A stretch of 64,000 nt of DNA, from positions 1-64,000 of the forward strand of contig JADGJC010000229.1 of the NCBI GenBank assembly GCA_027596075.1. The letters are read 5' to 3'. Below, piece after piece: positions 23,101 to 34,572 of this stretch (position 1 is its first letter; every line of letters starts with the position of its first letter). Origin of the DNA: Rhizophlyctis rosea (lineage: Eukaryota > Chytridiomycota > Chytridiomycetes > Rhizophlyctidales > Rhizophlyctidaceae). Made by a program: the position numbers and the translations under genes. The notes beneath the pieces are model-generated. The model had not been told where the DNA came from, did no database searches, and saw only the letters and a list, made by a program, of their open reading frames with translations.

Positions 23101-24664
23101 GGATCTCGAATTTGCACGCGGTAGTGTGCCGCCGTCAATACCTACAAGGGTAAGGCCTATTGGCGTGCTATTTGCGCAAGCTTCGTGCTCACACTCGAAC
23201 ATGCAGTATATGACGTGTGTCTTCTGCGATGATGAGTTGAAGGAATTGTTCCAGTTGCATCGTGGGTCGCGTGTTGGTTCGTCGCAACAAGCACAACAAG
23301 CGCCGACACAGACGGCAACACAGCGTCGGCAGACGGTACCTCTCATTGCTGCTTCCTCATGTTGGTGTGACAAATGCTCATGGTCTCTCTAAGGCTTTGC
23401 CTGCAGAACCTGTAAATGGCAGAACCAACCGTCAAGCACGGAATCCCGACCCTTCGACTCGTGCACGACCGCCTCCGGACAATCATCCTCGTGATAACGA
23501 AGATGGAGGCCCGTCTTGCCAATGCGGACTTCCGGCAGTAATGAGAACTGTAAAGAAGGATGGGCCGAACTGCGGGCGTGAGTTTTATGCTTGTAGCAAG
23601 AACTCGACGGATGGGACTAAGTGTGATTTCTTCGAGGTTGGTGTTCGATTTGTTTATGGCCCTGATGCATTTTGTGATAATTCATTGACCTTTTTCTGTT
23701 GATAGTGGGCTGACCAGGTTTGCTTCTTATCTCGCGTACCGAGTCGATTTGCTTGTCCTCATCGGTTACATCGCAGCAGCGAAACACACAGAACCAACGA
23801 TCTGTTACAGATGCAGGAGATCAAAACGCGGTGCCGTGCCTTTGCGGCGAACCTGCTGCTAAGCGGATGGTGAAGAAGGAAGGACCGAACGTTGGTCGCG
23901 AGTTCTATGGGTGTGCGAAGCCGCAGGCTGCTGCGGATCGGTGTGATTACTTCCAGGTATAGTTTTTGATTGTCCCGGCATGTGTTGGTTAGGAGACATG
24001 AGGTTTGATGGCTTTGTTTACAGTGGGCGGATGACCTTGCACGGGGTGGAGGGCAGGTAAGCATAGTGCAACAGCATAACTCTCGTTCGCTCTGATTGCC
24101 AGCTGCTAACAGGAGTTTAGGATATCGCGGCATACCGACAACATGCCACTGGTGGCATGAATGACGGAGGCGATGAGAAACCCAAATGCGATTGTGGGCT
24201 GATAGCGGCGGTCAAGACAAGTAATAAGGACAATGAGAATAAGGGACGACAGTTTTATACGTGTATCAAGAGTGCGAGTAGATGTAATTTCTTTCAGGTT
24301 GGGAAGATTTGGTTGTTTTGTTTGTCCTTTCGCTGTGGTGCTCATCATCTTCGGTCTTTGATCACATTCAGTGGGCAGATGACGGTGCTGGTGCTGGTGG
24401 TGGTGGCGGCGGTGGGGCAGCTGGTGATGTTACATGCTTTTCTTGTGGGAAGGTGGGGGTTGCGTCTTTTCGGAGAATCTTGTCAATTACGTGACTGACT
24501 CGTGTGACTAGGCCGGACATTTTGCAACAACCTGTCCGGAGAGAAATGGGGGACCGAGTAATTCATCGCGGGGACGGGGAGGACGTGGAAGGGGTGGGTC
24601 TGGTGGAAGAGGCGGAAAGACACGAGGAGTTTCCAAGCGAGGCCGAGGCCGTGGGAAGAAATGA
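20107..24664 (+). CDS. TOP3: DNA topoisomerase III (TOP3-alpha type) with three GRF zinc fingers
   Basis: This type IA enzyme cuts and passes single strands; with RecQ helicase and Rmi1 it dissolves recombination intermediates. The start is a two-codon exon, ATGAAG at 20107-20112, spliced to 20182 (VLCVAEKNSIAKSVAQ, the Toprim fold). Further in-phase exons are 20352-20543, 20599-20777, 20840-21009, 21065-21305, 21360-21441, 21506-21642, 21699-21919, 21981-22172, 22231-22403 and 22465 onward. Toprim acidic motif: WTDCDREGENIG. Catalytic tyrosine: GIISYPRTET. Then MEKSGIGTDATIHEHI. The C-terminal half has topoisomerase zinc ribbons (CPKCNSPM...CSAYPTC and CVFCDDEL). It also has three GRF fingers at about 23505-23636, 23829-23957 and 24154-24299, then a CCHC knuckle (CFSCGKAGHFATTCPE) and an RGG tail. 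Exons between 22570 and 22790 are not fully resolved. One or two GRF fingers is usual in TOP3A; three is more than expected. Confidence 0.93.
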
Positions 24665-24829
24665 TTGAGTGTTTGGTATGAGATATTGACTGTCTCCTTT
24701 GGATGATCAGAATCAGACAATTTGTACATATGTAACATAGGAAGGTAAAGTGTTGCGGCACTCTGCAACTGAACAATGTAATAAATATTACAACACTATC
24801 ATCAAAATAAGGAATACATTTTGCTTTGT

Positions 24830-27800
24830 TTACACCGCAACAGCCTGCTGTTGCTGTACTCCTGCACCATTTCCGTACGCTTCTGCAGCCGCCAATCGTG
24901 CGACCGCCTCGTTTTCTGCTGCTTCTACCAGTGCGCGTGCATTTGCTGCTTCTTCTTCTGTGATCTCTGCTGCGGCTGTTCCTGTTGCGCTTGGAGAGAC
25001 GTAGTGGTGATGTGTTGATTGATGGGGCCCGGTTGATAGGTTGAAGCCACCGCCTGAGAATTTTGGACCGGGGGGTGGGTGGGGGCGGAGGGAGGGGTGT
25101 GGTGGGGGTGGTGATGGTCTGTGTAGTTTTTTTATATGAGATGGACTTTTCGTTTAATCAGCTTCAACACTTCGTTAGCCTTACCTTCCACCATGTGAAT
25201 CCTGCAGCGTCCCACCACCAGGTAATCCCCGTCCTCCAAATCCACCACCTCCTCCTCCACCTCCTCCTGGTCCACCATGACCATTCCCAAAGTCCGTCCC
25301 ACCAATACCAAGAAGTCCACCACCACCCTTCCGGTCGTTATCCCTCTTCCGCCGCTCATAGTACTTCTTTTTCAAGTCCTGAATCTCACGATTGAGGCGT
25401 TCGATTTCGTATTTGTATTCGTTGACTTGGGAGTGGTACATGTTTAGTTCTGATGCTAGGGCCTGTGTTGGCGGAAAATGATGTGTAAGCGCAGCAAAAG
25501 GATTATTCCGACAGCTTGACAGCGTCGCGCTATTCTGCTGTAAGTACACACCTTGCTCTCCCTGAACTTCGTCTTCAACGCCTCCCGACATACACGCAGT
25601 TCTTCCACAATCTCCGGTCCGGGTTGTCGTTGGAGGACCTCCTTCACCTCCTTGTAGAGTTTCTCCTTCCGCGCGATGACGAGCTCCTTCTCAACGACTT
25701 CTTCCGTTTTGGATATGAGGCGTTTTTGGAGGGTTTGGATTTTAGTGATGAGTTCGTAGGTTGATGGGTCGGAGCCGGAGAGTTTGCGCCAGCGGTGGAT
25801 GTTCATTGGGGATTCGAGTTCCTCTGTTGCATGGGTGAGGTTGAGACTTATTAGATTGGTTGTTGCGTCTCGAGCTTGTAAGTAAGCAATTAAACACATC
25901 ACAACCCCGCACCTTCCAAAACCTTAACCCTAGTCCTCTCCCTCAACACCTCCCTCTGCAACCGGAAAATCTCCGCCCTCAACCCTTCCACATTCTGCGT
26001 CTCAGTCTGCAAAATCGCTTTCTCCCGTCTCAGTTTCTTAATCTCCAATTTTAAGACACGAATATCTTCCAGGCGTTCACGGTATTGGAGTTCGCCTTTG
26101 TTGAGGGTGGAGGATTGGATTTTGATTTTTTCGTAGAGGAGGGAGAGTTCGTCGTTGCGGCGGATTAATTGGGTGCCGAGGATGTCCTGTTTTCCCCGAC
26201 AATGTAAATTGGCAATCACATAGGTTGTATCAAGAATCTGCGATTTTCGATACGCACCCTCTCCTGCACCACTGCATCGTATTCTTTCTTTTGCCGTAAG
26301 CGTTCCGCATCGGCTTCGGCGATGATGTGGCGAAGTTTGTTCTCCTCTGCTTGCTATAAAAATGAGTTCTCATATCAGCTGTGGCTCTGCAATTCGGTGA
26401 CCATCCAACCGATATCGTACCTGATTTTGAATCTGTTGCAACGCATCCTCATACTGCTGCTGCACTTTGGCAATTTGACCGGACAGAGTTTCCTTCTCCT
26501 TGTCCAGCTTTGAGTGTTCGAAGTGCTCCTTGACAAGGGCTGTCATATCCACAATCGTCAGTCCACTATCAAGCTACTTAGATCTATCATCCGCTCGAAA
26601 ACCATACCAGCTTCCTTATTCGCGATCTCCTCCTTCAACTGCTCAATCTGATGATTCATGATCTTCAGCTTCCGCTTCATCTCCGTAATCTCATCTTGAG
26701 ACTCAATAAGGTTTTTGCTATACAGATTTCGATCTGCTCGGACGTTTTCATAGAGGCTCTGATGTAGGAGCACGTGTGAGGTCCAGGTCCAATTTCCATT
26801 TGATATATCGAATCAGTTTTCGACACCTTACCTGCTGCTCCTTCAGCTTCCGCTCCAACTCCGTAATCTTCTTCCGAGAGTCAAAGAGCAACATTTCGTT
26901 CATTTTTATCTCCTCCTCTCTAAGATTGAGGGTCTCCTTAGTTTTTGAGGCCTCGTTGATGTTTTTGTCGCGTTCTTTTTCTAGAGCCCAAATGACCTGC
27001 AACCCATCGATGTACGTTGGTGCTGAGATACAACAGTTGCGGCACCGTCACATGGGTTCCTACCTTCCGCATCTTCCCAGCTTCATCCTTATAGCCCATA
27101 ATCTCCTGTTCGAGATTGCGCTTAGTCTGCTCCGCCAATTTCACGACATTATACTGCTTCTGCGTAGCACCCGTCGCTTTGACGAAGTTCTTCTGTGCAA
27201 TATCCCGCTCCCTGCTAACATTCTCCGCCTGCTTGTGCGCAGCATCCAACTCCTTCCTAACATTATCCAAGTCGTAGCTCAACCCATGATTGACCGCCCG
27301 CAGCTGATCCCGCTCAACTTCTGCTTCGAGTTTAGTCTCCTCCAAGGATTTGATCTTTTTGGATAGTGTGTCGCGCACACGGGTGGCTGATCGCACTTCT
27401 TCCTTCAGTTTAGCGACTTCTTCTTCCCATGATTTTAGTTCCCCTGTTTGCTGTTGGTTCTCGGATAGCAGACGTGTGGTTGTCAGCACCTGTTCATCAT
27501 ATTCCTGTTGCAGACGTCCCAACCGAGCATTTAAATGATCCTTCTCCTTTTCCGTCTTGTCAATCCGTTTCTTCTCGTCTTTGAACGTTTGCTCCATGTC
27601 CGTGATGCTAGCGCGCAGAACCCGCAGCTCCTCAATTTTCGATTGCACCTCTGCATCTTTCTTTGTGCCACTTTCAATGGCTTGTTTGAGAGATGCTTCA
27701 AGCTTTTCGCGGTTCCGGCCGTCGCGGTCGAGTTCGGACTTCTTTGTTGCCAGCAGGTCTTTTAGAGTGAGTAGTTCCTGATCTTGGGATCCACGTTCTC

Positions 27801-28951
27801 CGATGAGTACTTGGACGCGCGACTCCAAATCGCTGACTTCATTTCGGAGTGTGTGGATCTCGCTTTGAGCACTTTCTGCTTCACGGGTGAGGGTAGTATT
27901 TGCCTGGAGTCAAGCCATCATTCAGACAACTGCATGTAGAATTGCTTTGATTCGGACTTCGTTGAACAAAACCCACCTGCGTAAGGGTCCGAATCTGCTC
28001 CTCCTGTTCCACTTGGATCTCTATGAGCTTATCCCTTCCATATGTAGCTGATGTTGCTCCAGTTGCTGATAAGCCCTGCTCCGATATTGTTTTCCGCAAA
28101 GTTTCCACCTCATTTTTCAAACTAGCTATGGCCTCCTTCGCTCGTGACTCCTTTTCCGTTCCCGCCTCCACCATCTTCCATGCCTTTTTGACCTCCTTCT
28201 TCAATGCTGTAATGGTACTCCTATCATTCTGAGACAGTTTGAGAGCAGCTTGAACTTTCGCCGCATTTGCAGAGAGCTCCGCCGCTAGATCTTTGCATTT
28301 TCTGATGAGCGACTTTTCGTTCTTTCGCGATTGTTGGAAGAGGCGGTGCAGTTTATCGTATTCTGTTCTTAGACGGACGAAGGTTGGGTCGGCGCCGGAC
28401 CCTGGCTGTTCAGCTTGGTTGGTGATGAAATTGAGGGTGTTTTGGATGTCGTCCATCATTTCCTTGTCTGCCGCCGTTGCCTCCTCCGCCTCTTCAGGAG
28501 CAGGTTCCGCAGCCACCGCCTCAGCCTTCTTCCCACTTTCCTTTTTCCCAGCCTTATCAAGCTTCTCTTTTGATCCCGTCAATATTGATCCCAATATGGC
28601 CTGGGCGGATCCTTCAAGCCCTTCCTCTTCCTCATCTTCCTCTTCCTCCAAATCTTCTTCTCCTTCCTCTCCTCCATCCCGTCCCTCCTCCCCCTCCTGA
28701 TTTCTTTGTGCTCTGCTGCTATCTTCCCCTTCCTCACCATCATCTTCTCTCCCAGCTTCTTCATCAGAAGCTTCATGATCTCGGCCTGAGTCTTCAGGTT
28801 CATCCTCCTCCCGCTCCTCAACATCTGCTTCCCCGTTCCCACCTCCCGCACCATCCCCACCTCGTGACCCTTGCGGAAGTCCCTCCTCTCGGTCACTGGT
28901 CTCAGCAGAGTCTTCGGGTGATGGTGATGGCGGTGATTGAGAATCTGACAT
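24830..28951 (-). CDS. CFAP58: Cilia- and flagella-associated protein 58 (CFAP58/CCDC147)
   Basis: This is an almost entirely coiled-coil protein of the motile cilium, needed for axoneme and mid-piece organisation in animals. Matches to the animal protein run the whole length: KCKDLAAELSANAAKVQAAL, ALKKEVKKAWKMVEAG, NLEQEIMGYKDEAGKMRK, DRNLYSKNLIESQDEITEMK, KLEIKKLRREKAIL, HRWRKLSGSDPSTYELI, LQKRLISKTEEVVEKEL, LQRQPGPE and SELNMYHSQVNEYKYE. It has at least ten exons with short introns; the first runs from 28951 to about 27980 and the last ends at the TAA at 24830-24832. The first 150 residues are an E/D-rich extension absent from the human protein, which begins near the coiled coil. The C-terminus is Gly-rich, then Ala-, Glu- and Gln-rich (AAAEITEEEAANARAL). 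Its presence points to a flagellated life stage. It ends 165 bp from the TOP3 stop, in convergent orientation. Confidence 0.95.
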
Positions 28952-29755
28952 AGTGGGGTTTGGCAGGGGAATAGCGAGGTTGACCGTTTAGATCTTGCAA
29001 TCGATGGTTGGGAGTTTGACTTGGAGCGACCTTTGGGGGAGAATGTGGACCGTCGACACTCATGTAGTACCCATATATAGGACAAGATCAAATTTTTGAA
29101 GGCTTGGGCTGTTGGCGTGAACCAAACTATGACAGGAGGATGTGCAACAGCTCAGGGCGGGTCAGTGTGATTACCACATCAATCGGCTGTCTGCTGTGCC
29201 TCCATCAAGGAGGTCCGATCACGACTCAAGACACTCCCAAGTGCACGAAAGCAGTCGACACCACGACAACACTAAATGCTTTTCATCTAGAGTTTTGTTT
29301 GAAATGTCTCTCTGCATCTTGTAAATGGTCCAGATTCGTACTCATTGATTCGCGTTCAAAATTGGTGCGGGGAGTGCACATTGTGCTCTTACGTGATGAT
29401 CATGTTGATGATGATGATATACCATTTAAACTCAACTCTGCATGGATGAATTGTCAACGGTCATTTCCGCACATCCCACCATACATCGGCTTCAGTAGGT
29501 TTACGCTTGTAGGCGGTCGATGCTATGCATGGGTGGGTATATTTCAGGGTCCTATGAGTTTGACAGCTGTGGTGGCTTGATTGCGACTGCCGCCACTCGG
29601 TGGCTTTGAAGTTGGTCTCGCTTTCAGGTTCGCGGATCGCTCTTGTGCACAAGCTCTTTCTCACACAGCGCCCGCGGCAGACAGGACCATTTCGACCGCC
29701 AGTATAAGACTCCCTGAGGTTAGATCTTGGCAAGAGCTGGTTACCGGTTGTAGCA
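28952..29755. promoter_or_regulatory. Divergent intergenic region, CFAP58 / NMNAT
   Basis: 804 bases lie between two divergent starts. A plus-strand open frame of 158 codons (29104-29580) has no recognisable motif and I do not call it. A short (GAT)n-like stretch sits near 29395-29425. Both promoters should lie here. Confidence 0.35.
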
Positions 29756-30914
29756 ATGGCCGATGCTGCAGCTTCGCCTGCATCGGACGAAATGGTCCGG
29801 AACACGGGCCCTGAGCTCGAGACCCTCCCATACTCCTTTCCCCGCCATAGACTGCAAGCGGAACTAACAGGTCGGTATTGGCGACGAGGTCATGGCAACG
29901 TTGTTTACATTCCTGGGACTAATGAGTTCCAGCCAGACACCTCCAAAACCCCTCTTGTAATTGTCGCTTGCGGTTCCTACTCTCCCATAACTCACCTGCA
30001 CCTACGAATGTTTGGTAAAGTGTGCACTTGCCTACCCTTGCCGCCACCTGTCAACCCGAAGGTCTTAACAAAGTTTATAGAAATCGCTCGAGATCACGTT
30101 CTTGACCACTTACCAGAATACGAAGTCCTTGGAGGATACTTTTCTCCTGTCTCGGATGCCTACGCAAAACCCGGACTTGCTCCCTGGCAACACCGGGTAA
30201 AAATGTGCACAATGGCAATCAATGATAGCCCTTGGCTCATGGTGGATAGCTGGGAACCGAGCAACCCGAAATATACCCGAACGGCCAAAGTGCTAGACCA
30301 TTTTGATAAAATGCTCAATGGAGATGGGGGATTACTCATGCCTGATGGTGGGTTGTCAACCGCATGATTAATCGTGCTGCCTGTTAGCAAATGAAGCAAT
30401 TGAAGAGGATGGTCTCACTGACGGAGACATCTTGGGAAAACTTCAGGGAGTCGCCGAAAGATCAGAATAATGCTATTGGCCGGAGGCGATCTTATCCAGT
30501 CATTCGCAATTCCAAATTTATGGAAGGAAGCTGATGTAAGCCATCTTCGTCTTGGGCCAGATGTTCTCGAATGAAGATGCTGATCGAATTCCACCAGCTC
30601 GATCATATAGTCGGCGACTTTGGATGCTTAATTATCGAACGGACGGGTGCCGATGTGCACGACTTTCTGTTACAACACGATGCGTTGTATCGGCATCGGG
30701 TAAGAGCATCATACTCCTTGGCTCGGCGCCACGTGTATGCACACTCAACCGACTGCTATCCTCACAGAAAAATGTCTTCGTGGTAAAGCAATACATCCAC
30801 AACGACATCAGCTCAACAAAAATACGACTCTTCATCAAACGCGGGATGTCAATCAAATACCTAATACCCAACTCCGTGATTGACTACATCACCCTCCACG
30901 GATTGTACAAATGA
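29756..30914 (+). CDS. Nicotinamide/nicotinate mononucleotide adenylyltransferase
   Basis: The enzyme makes NAD or nicotinate adenine dinucleotide from the mononucleotide and ATP, the last shared step of NAD synthesis. Five exons, 29756-30014, 30081-30347, 30447-30535, 30598-30699 and 30768-30914, join in phase to 287 residues. Motifs: VACGSYSPITHLHLRMFE (nucleotide-binding loop), VLGGYFSPVSDAYAKPGL, HRVKMCTMAI, WLMVDSWE, YTRTAKVLDHFD, IMLLAGGDLIQSFAIPNLW, VGDFGCLIIERTG and the C-terminal ISSTKIR ATP-binding signature. Length and order match eukaryotic NMNAT and yeast Nma1/Nma2. The N-terminal 45 residues before the core are variable in the family. The start is supported by being the first Met upstream of the core, with ALPYSF-type sequence following. 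Confidence 0.95.
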
Positions 30915-31271
30915 GCCCATTAAACGTTTTTGTAATTAGATTGTACATATATTGGTATTTTTGTGGTCCGCTCTAAACGCCGGACCTAACCGTTTGCCAC
31001 AATTGGGTGGACTGTATGTAATAGAAACTTGCGTACTCGAGTACTTGGCAGTAGACAATGCTCGGTTTAGTCAGTGAAACAATTTGGCGTTTTCATTTTT
31101 GCGTTATGGATTCGCCAAAGCGTTTGCGCACAAATGTCATTGCAATTTCATGCAACCCAAAAGACGCCTCATGCCAAGCCCTCTACATCGAAACCCAAGT
31201 ACGGTCCGTCACGTTGAATGGAAAGTGGGATTTATATAACTAGGTTCCGATAACGGCACAATGGCCAAAGT
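30915..31271. other. Convergent intergenic region
   Basis: This lies between the NMNAT stop and the end of the broken nuclease-kinase gene. A 61-codon open frame at 31058 shows no motif. Nothing else is supported. Confidence 0.4.
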
Positions 31272-32684
31272 TCAGCTATCAGACCGATTCTGATATTTGT
31301 GGTTGGTTTGTACGGAAAAAGTAAGAATATTTACATAAAAGAGAAGCTCGGCGACTGTACCAGACATAGGTACCCATTTTTCTCCTCCGACTAAAGCAAA
31401 CCCTACTAAACAATCCCATCCGCCCGCGCCAACTTCCGACAAAGTAGCTTCCTCCCAATCAATCAACCAAGCTCTCCTAACCCCATCCCGTTCCCCAAAC
31501 ACCACATTCTCCCGCGAGAGGTCCCCATGTTCAACACCGCAACCAGCTACCAAAGCCCTCGCCTCGCTCACCAAAGCTCGTTCCTCCGCTCCCCAGGTTT
31601 CTACCCTTTGCCCCATCTGCATCACCAAAACCAAAAACTGGCCAATCCCCATCCCCCCCAGCGACAAGCAGCTTAGGTGTTGCGATTCCTTGAACGGCTC
31701 CAAGGCATTCGTACATGTTGACTTCGGCCTCAAAACGCCGGACTTGGCCCTTTGTGCTGCGGTCGAACAGCTTGACAGCAACTTCCTAACCGTTCCAAAC
31801 TCCTCTCCATACATCTGCCGACCGCCCTGCGCCAATGATGGTTTTGAGGGTCAGCTCACTGGGCCGGATGGGGACGATACTGCGGGTGGTGGCTGAGCGC
31901 CGCCCCTGTGTGGATCTGCTTGACCGCCCTCCTTGTCCGGTCTCCCTCCTTACCCCCTCATCCACTCCTCTTTCTTCGTGAGATCCGCCCCACTCAGAAT
32001 GCTCAAGGGTATCTCCTTTATTAGTTGATTTATTGGTGGAAGGTCCATAGGGAAAGAATGGCTCTTGGGGGCTATCATCGTAGTTGGGAGAGAAGATTTG
32101 GTCGTCCATGCACAGGGAAAGGAAGTACGCGAAGGTGCGTGATAGGGTTGGAGTGGTGGAATTGTGGGATACTGGGTCAGATACCGAAAGGATTGTTGGC
32201 GTGTTAGGTGACCGGCGCAGGGGCCAAGTATGGTCGTACGTGGATAGAATGCCGGCCGAGTGTTGAATCGCATGTAACCAAAGACTTGTTCTAAGGAATG
32301 ACGAATATCAACACCTTCAACTGTTAGACCATTGTCATGTTCTTGTCGTTGGCATAAGTAAGTTGGCGCTAGTCCCTCTCGGAATTCGGGAGGTCACTGT
32401 ACTTTGATTACGGCCACAGCGAGTAGGGAGGTCTTCTCAGAGTTTGTGATGATCCAGTCGGGTTTGCCAATTAGAGGGAGTGATTGAGCAGAGCGGATGA
32501 TTAGCTGGTTCTTGGCCTTCACATAGCAGTGGATGAATTCCCGGAATGCTGTTTGAACATCTGCTTTTTCGCTGACGACGTCGGGGGGGTCCAACGGTTT
32601 TTCGTTCTTGGGCCGGTGCAACAAATAGCTTGGGTGAGAACATAAAGTAGCGATACGGTTCTTTATCTTTATGACCATGTACAT
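31272..32684 (-). pseudogene. Broken REase-like nuclease plus protein-kinase gene (Crinkler-like class)
   Basis: The intact family, found in many fungi and chytrids, joins a restriction-endonuclease-like domain to a kinase related to small-molecule kinases and has been linked to Crinkler-type secreted effectors. Here the nuclease part is 32684-32270 (KPDWIITN...; LEQVFGYM) and the kinase part about 32030-31380 (LKTIIGAGRSADVWRGVW, EVAVKLFDRSTKGQV, then GVEHGDLSRENVVF and AWLIDWEEA). Four breaks are visible: an in-frame TGA at 32394-32396, a frameshift near 32260, an in-frame TAG at 31786-31788 right before the kinase lysine strand, and a frameshift at a run of seven C (plus strand) at 31653-31659. 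The nuclease ExK motif reads VIK, so its glutamate is lost. No intron explains these breaks. I infer an inactivated gene. Confidence 0.7.
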
Positions 32685-33342
32685 TTCGAAATCAGCTGGA
32701 TTCCATTGCTGACAATTGTCTGAAAACGATTGCCAAGGTTGAACATCGTGTGGGCGGGCGGAGTGTCCTGGCTCAGAGGAGCTTCAAGACCGTTCATTGG
32801 CAGCATCATACGCTAAGCCTGGGGCGACTTGCGTCAAGAAGTGGTGGAATGTATAAACCATTTCACAGCGAATGATGTCAACAACAAGCCAACGGTAGTA
32901 GCTTGTAGTGACAACATGAGGTGACAAGCCCAATGCAATCGGAAACACCAGGGTCCATATTTCCCGTCAAAAAATGTTCCTTTTTCAAGGACTTATTTAG
33001 TCTACAAGCCATACATTCCACATTCAACAACCCCAAAACATCGCACTTTCCGACATTTGGCATCATCTTTATCATTCAATCCGTTAGTCACGCGTGATAT
33101 CGAACGACATATTTTCATAGTATGAAGCGCGCACCTGAGGTGACTTTGAAGCGCGCACCTGAGGTGACTTAACACAGATACGGGCTTTTTTCTGGTAATG
33201 CACTTTGTCTGGAAGGGAACGTTTTGCCCTCCTCCTGCTTCCCATCATGACATACAAGTATTTCTTCCATGGCCCCCAATCTTCCAAGCTTCTTCTCTCG
33301 TTGAGAAGGCACTCATAACTCGTCCGACTTGCTAAAAAGCAT
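32685..33342. other. Intergenic
   Basis: No gene recognised. It contains the 24-bp tandem repeat at 33124-33170. The alpha/beta hydrolase ends at 33343, so the right part is its 3' untranslated region. Confidence 0.4.
33124..33170. repeat. 24-bp tandem duplication
   Basis: GAAGCGCGCACCTGAGGTGA followed by CTTT is present twice in a row without mismatch (33124-33147 and 33148-33170, the second one base short). Such a perfect copy suggests a recent event. No gene reads through it. Confidence 0.85.
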
Positions 33343-34326
33343 CTATTCAAAAATCCACCGCTCCACCCACTCAACACAGTGTTTCTCCATCGCCGGCGTA
33401 ACCTCATGCCCCACACCCTCTTCAATCACAACCTTAAATCTATCTCCATTCCCCCCATACGCTTCCCGTAATGCCTCAAACAACCTATCATTAGCACTTG
33501 GCGGCACGAGCTTATCTTTTTCTCCCCCCAGGAAGAGGAAGGGTCGTTGCTTGAATGATTTGATGTTTTGGATCGGGTCCACTCGCAGAAGAAGGTCGGT
33601 GAGTTGGTTGTTGAGGCGTGTGGTGGTGGCAGGGATAGTTGAGGGGGCTCTGGAGGCGCGGTGTTGCATGAGGGTCGCGTAGTCGCCGCAACCGATGAAG
33701 CAGATGCATATTGATAGGCGGGGTTCTGGGTTGAGGGAGGTTCACTTCTGCGCTTACATTCGATGGATCGTGTTGCACCAAGCTATAAGCGCACCTCTTA
33801 CAAATGCCAACAAGGAGGAATGTCCGCCCAAACTCACACCAGACATTCCCCATTTTTGCACATTCACGTTCAAATACATGGGAAGAACATCAACCAAGTA
33901 CGATATATCAACAGCTGTACCGTACCTGTAGGAACGCGTATGGTCATCAAAAAGAGGGCTCATTGTTGCATTTGCAATCTGCAACAAAACGACCACGTAC
34001 TGAATGGCAAACATATCGTAAGCATGAAGATCGTTGCCATCTTTCCAAGTCGTGTTGGCCCTCTCTTCTAGCATACGCGTTCCGTGGTTTCTTTGGTCGA
34101 ACGTGACGACTAGGAGGACACTGTTGGGGTCGCGGGGCTGGGCGCGGGCTATGGTTTGGCAGAGGGGAAAACTCTTTTTGGCGCTGCCATGACGGCCATG
34201 GGCGAAGAAGAGGACTGCGACTTGCGGGGATGTGGAGGAGCATAGGAGGGTTTCGAGGCGGTCGTAACCGAAGACGTGGACGTAGAGACCTCCGACGTTT
34301 AGTTTTTTGGGTGGTGGGTCTGACAT
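33343..34326 (-). CDS. Alpha/beta-hydrolase family protein
   Basis: This is an uncharacterised serine hydrolase, probably cytosolic. Two exons, 34326-33795 and 33725-33343, join in phase 1 to 304 residues. Seen: the early strand VAVLFFAHGRHGS, VTFDQRNHG, the nucleophile elbow GMSGVSLGGHSS (Ser in GVSLG), the exon junction inside FVREPRLSICICFIGCGDYATL, the acid region FLFLGGEKDKLVPPSAND, and the catalytic histidine in VVIEEGVGHEVTP. The triad is therefore complete. No signal peptide is present. An in-frame Met ten codons upstream at 34356 is possible, but MSDPPPKK at 34326 is a typical start. It is divergent from the dienelactone hydrolase gene 246 bp away, so the two may share control. The substrate cannot be deduced. 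Confidence 0.85.
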
Positions 34327-34572
34327 TTGGCGGTCTTTATGGACGATGTCATTCACGATTTGAGCCGATCTGGTGTGTTGAAGGGGGGAAAGAACCCTCG
34401 GGGCTATTTATATGCCACGCGGTCAGCATGACTCATCGATCCACGGGTTCGCGTCCTGTTTACCCAATCCCTTTCCCTTTCCCTTCCTCCAGTTTCTCCC
34501 CTCATCGCGACCATCGTCCTGACCCATCCCACCCCCTACCCACCACACAACTTTTCACGCGAACTCTCAACA
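34327..34572. promoter_or_regulatory. Shared divergent promoter of two hydrolase genes
   Basis: 246 bases separate the two starts. TATTTATA at 34405-34412 reads TATAAATA on the minus strand, about 80 bases upstream of the alpha/beta hydrolase start, and is a fair TATA-box candidate. The half nearest the dienelactone hydrolase is C/T-rich (CCTTTCCCTTTCCC), a common fungal promoter feature just upstream of the start. Confidence 0.5.

Noticed and set aside
29104..29580. 158-codon plus-strand gene upstream of NMNAT
   Set aside because: No motif, no spliced neighbours, and it fills the shared promoter region of CFAP58 and NMNAT.
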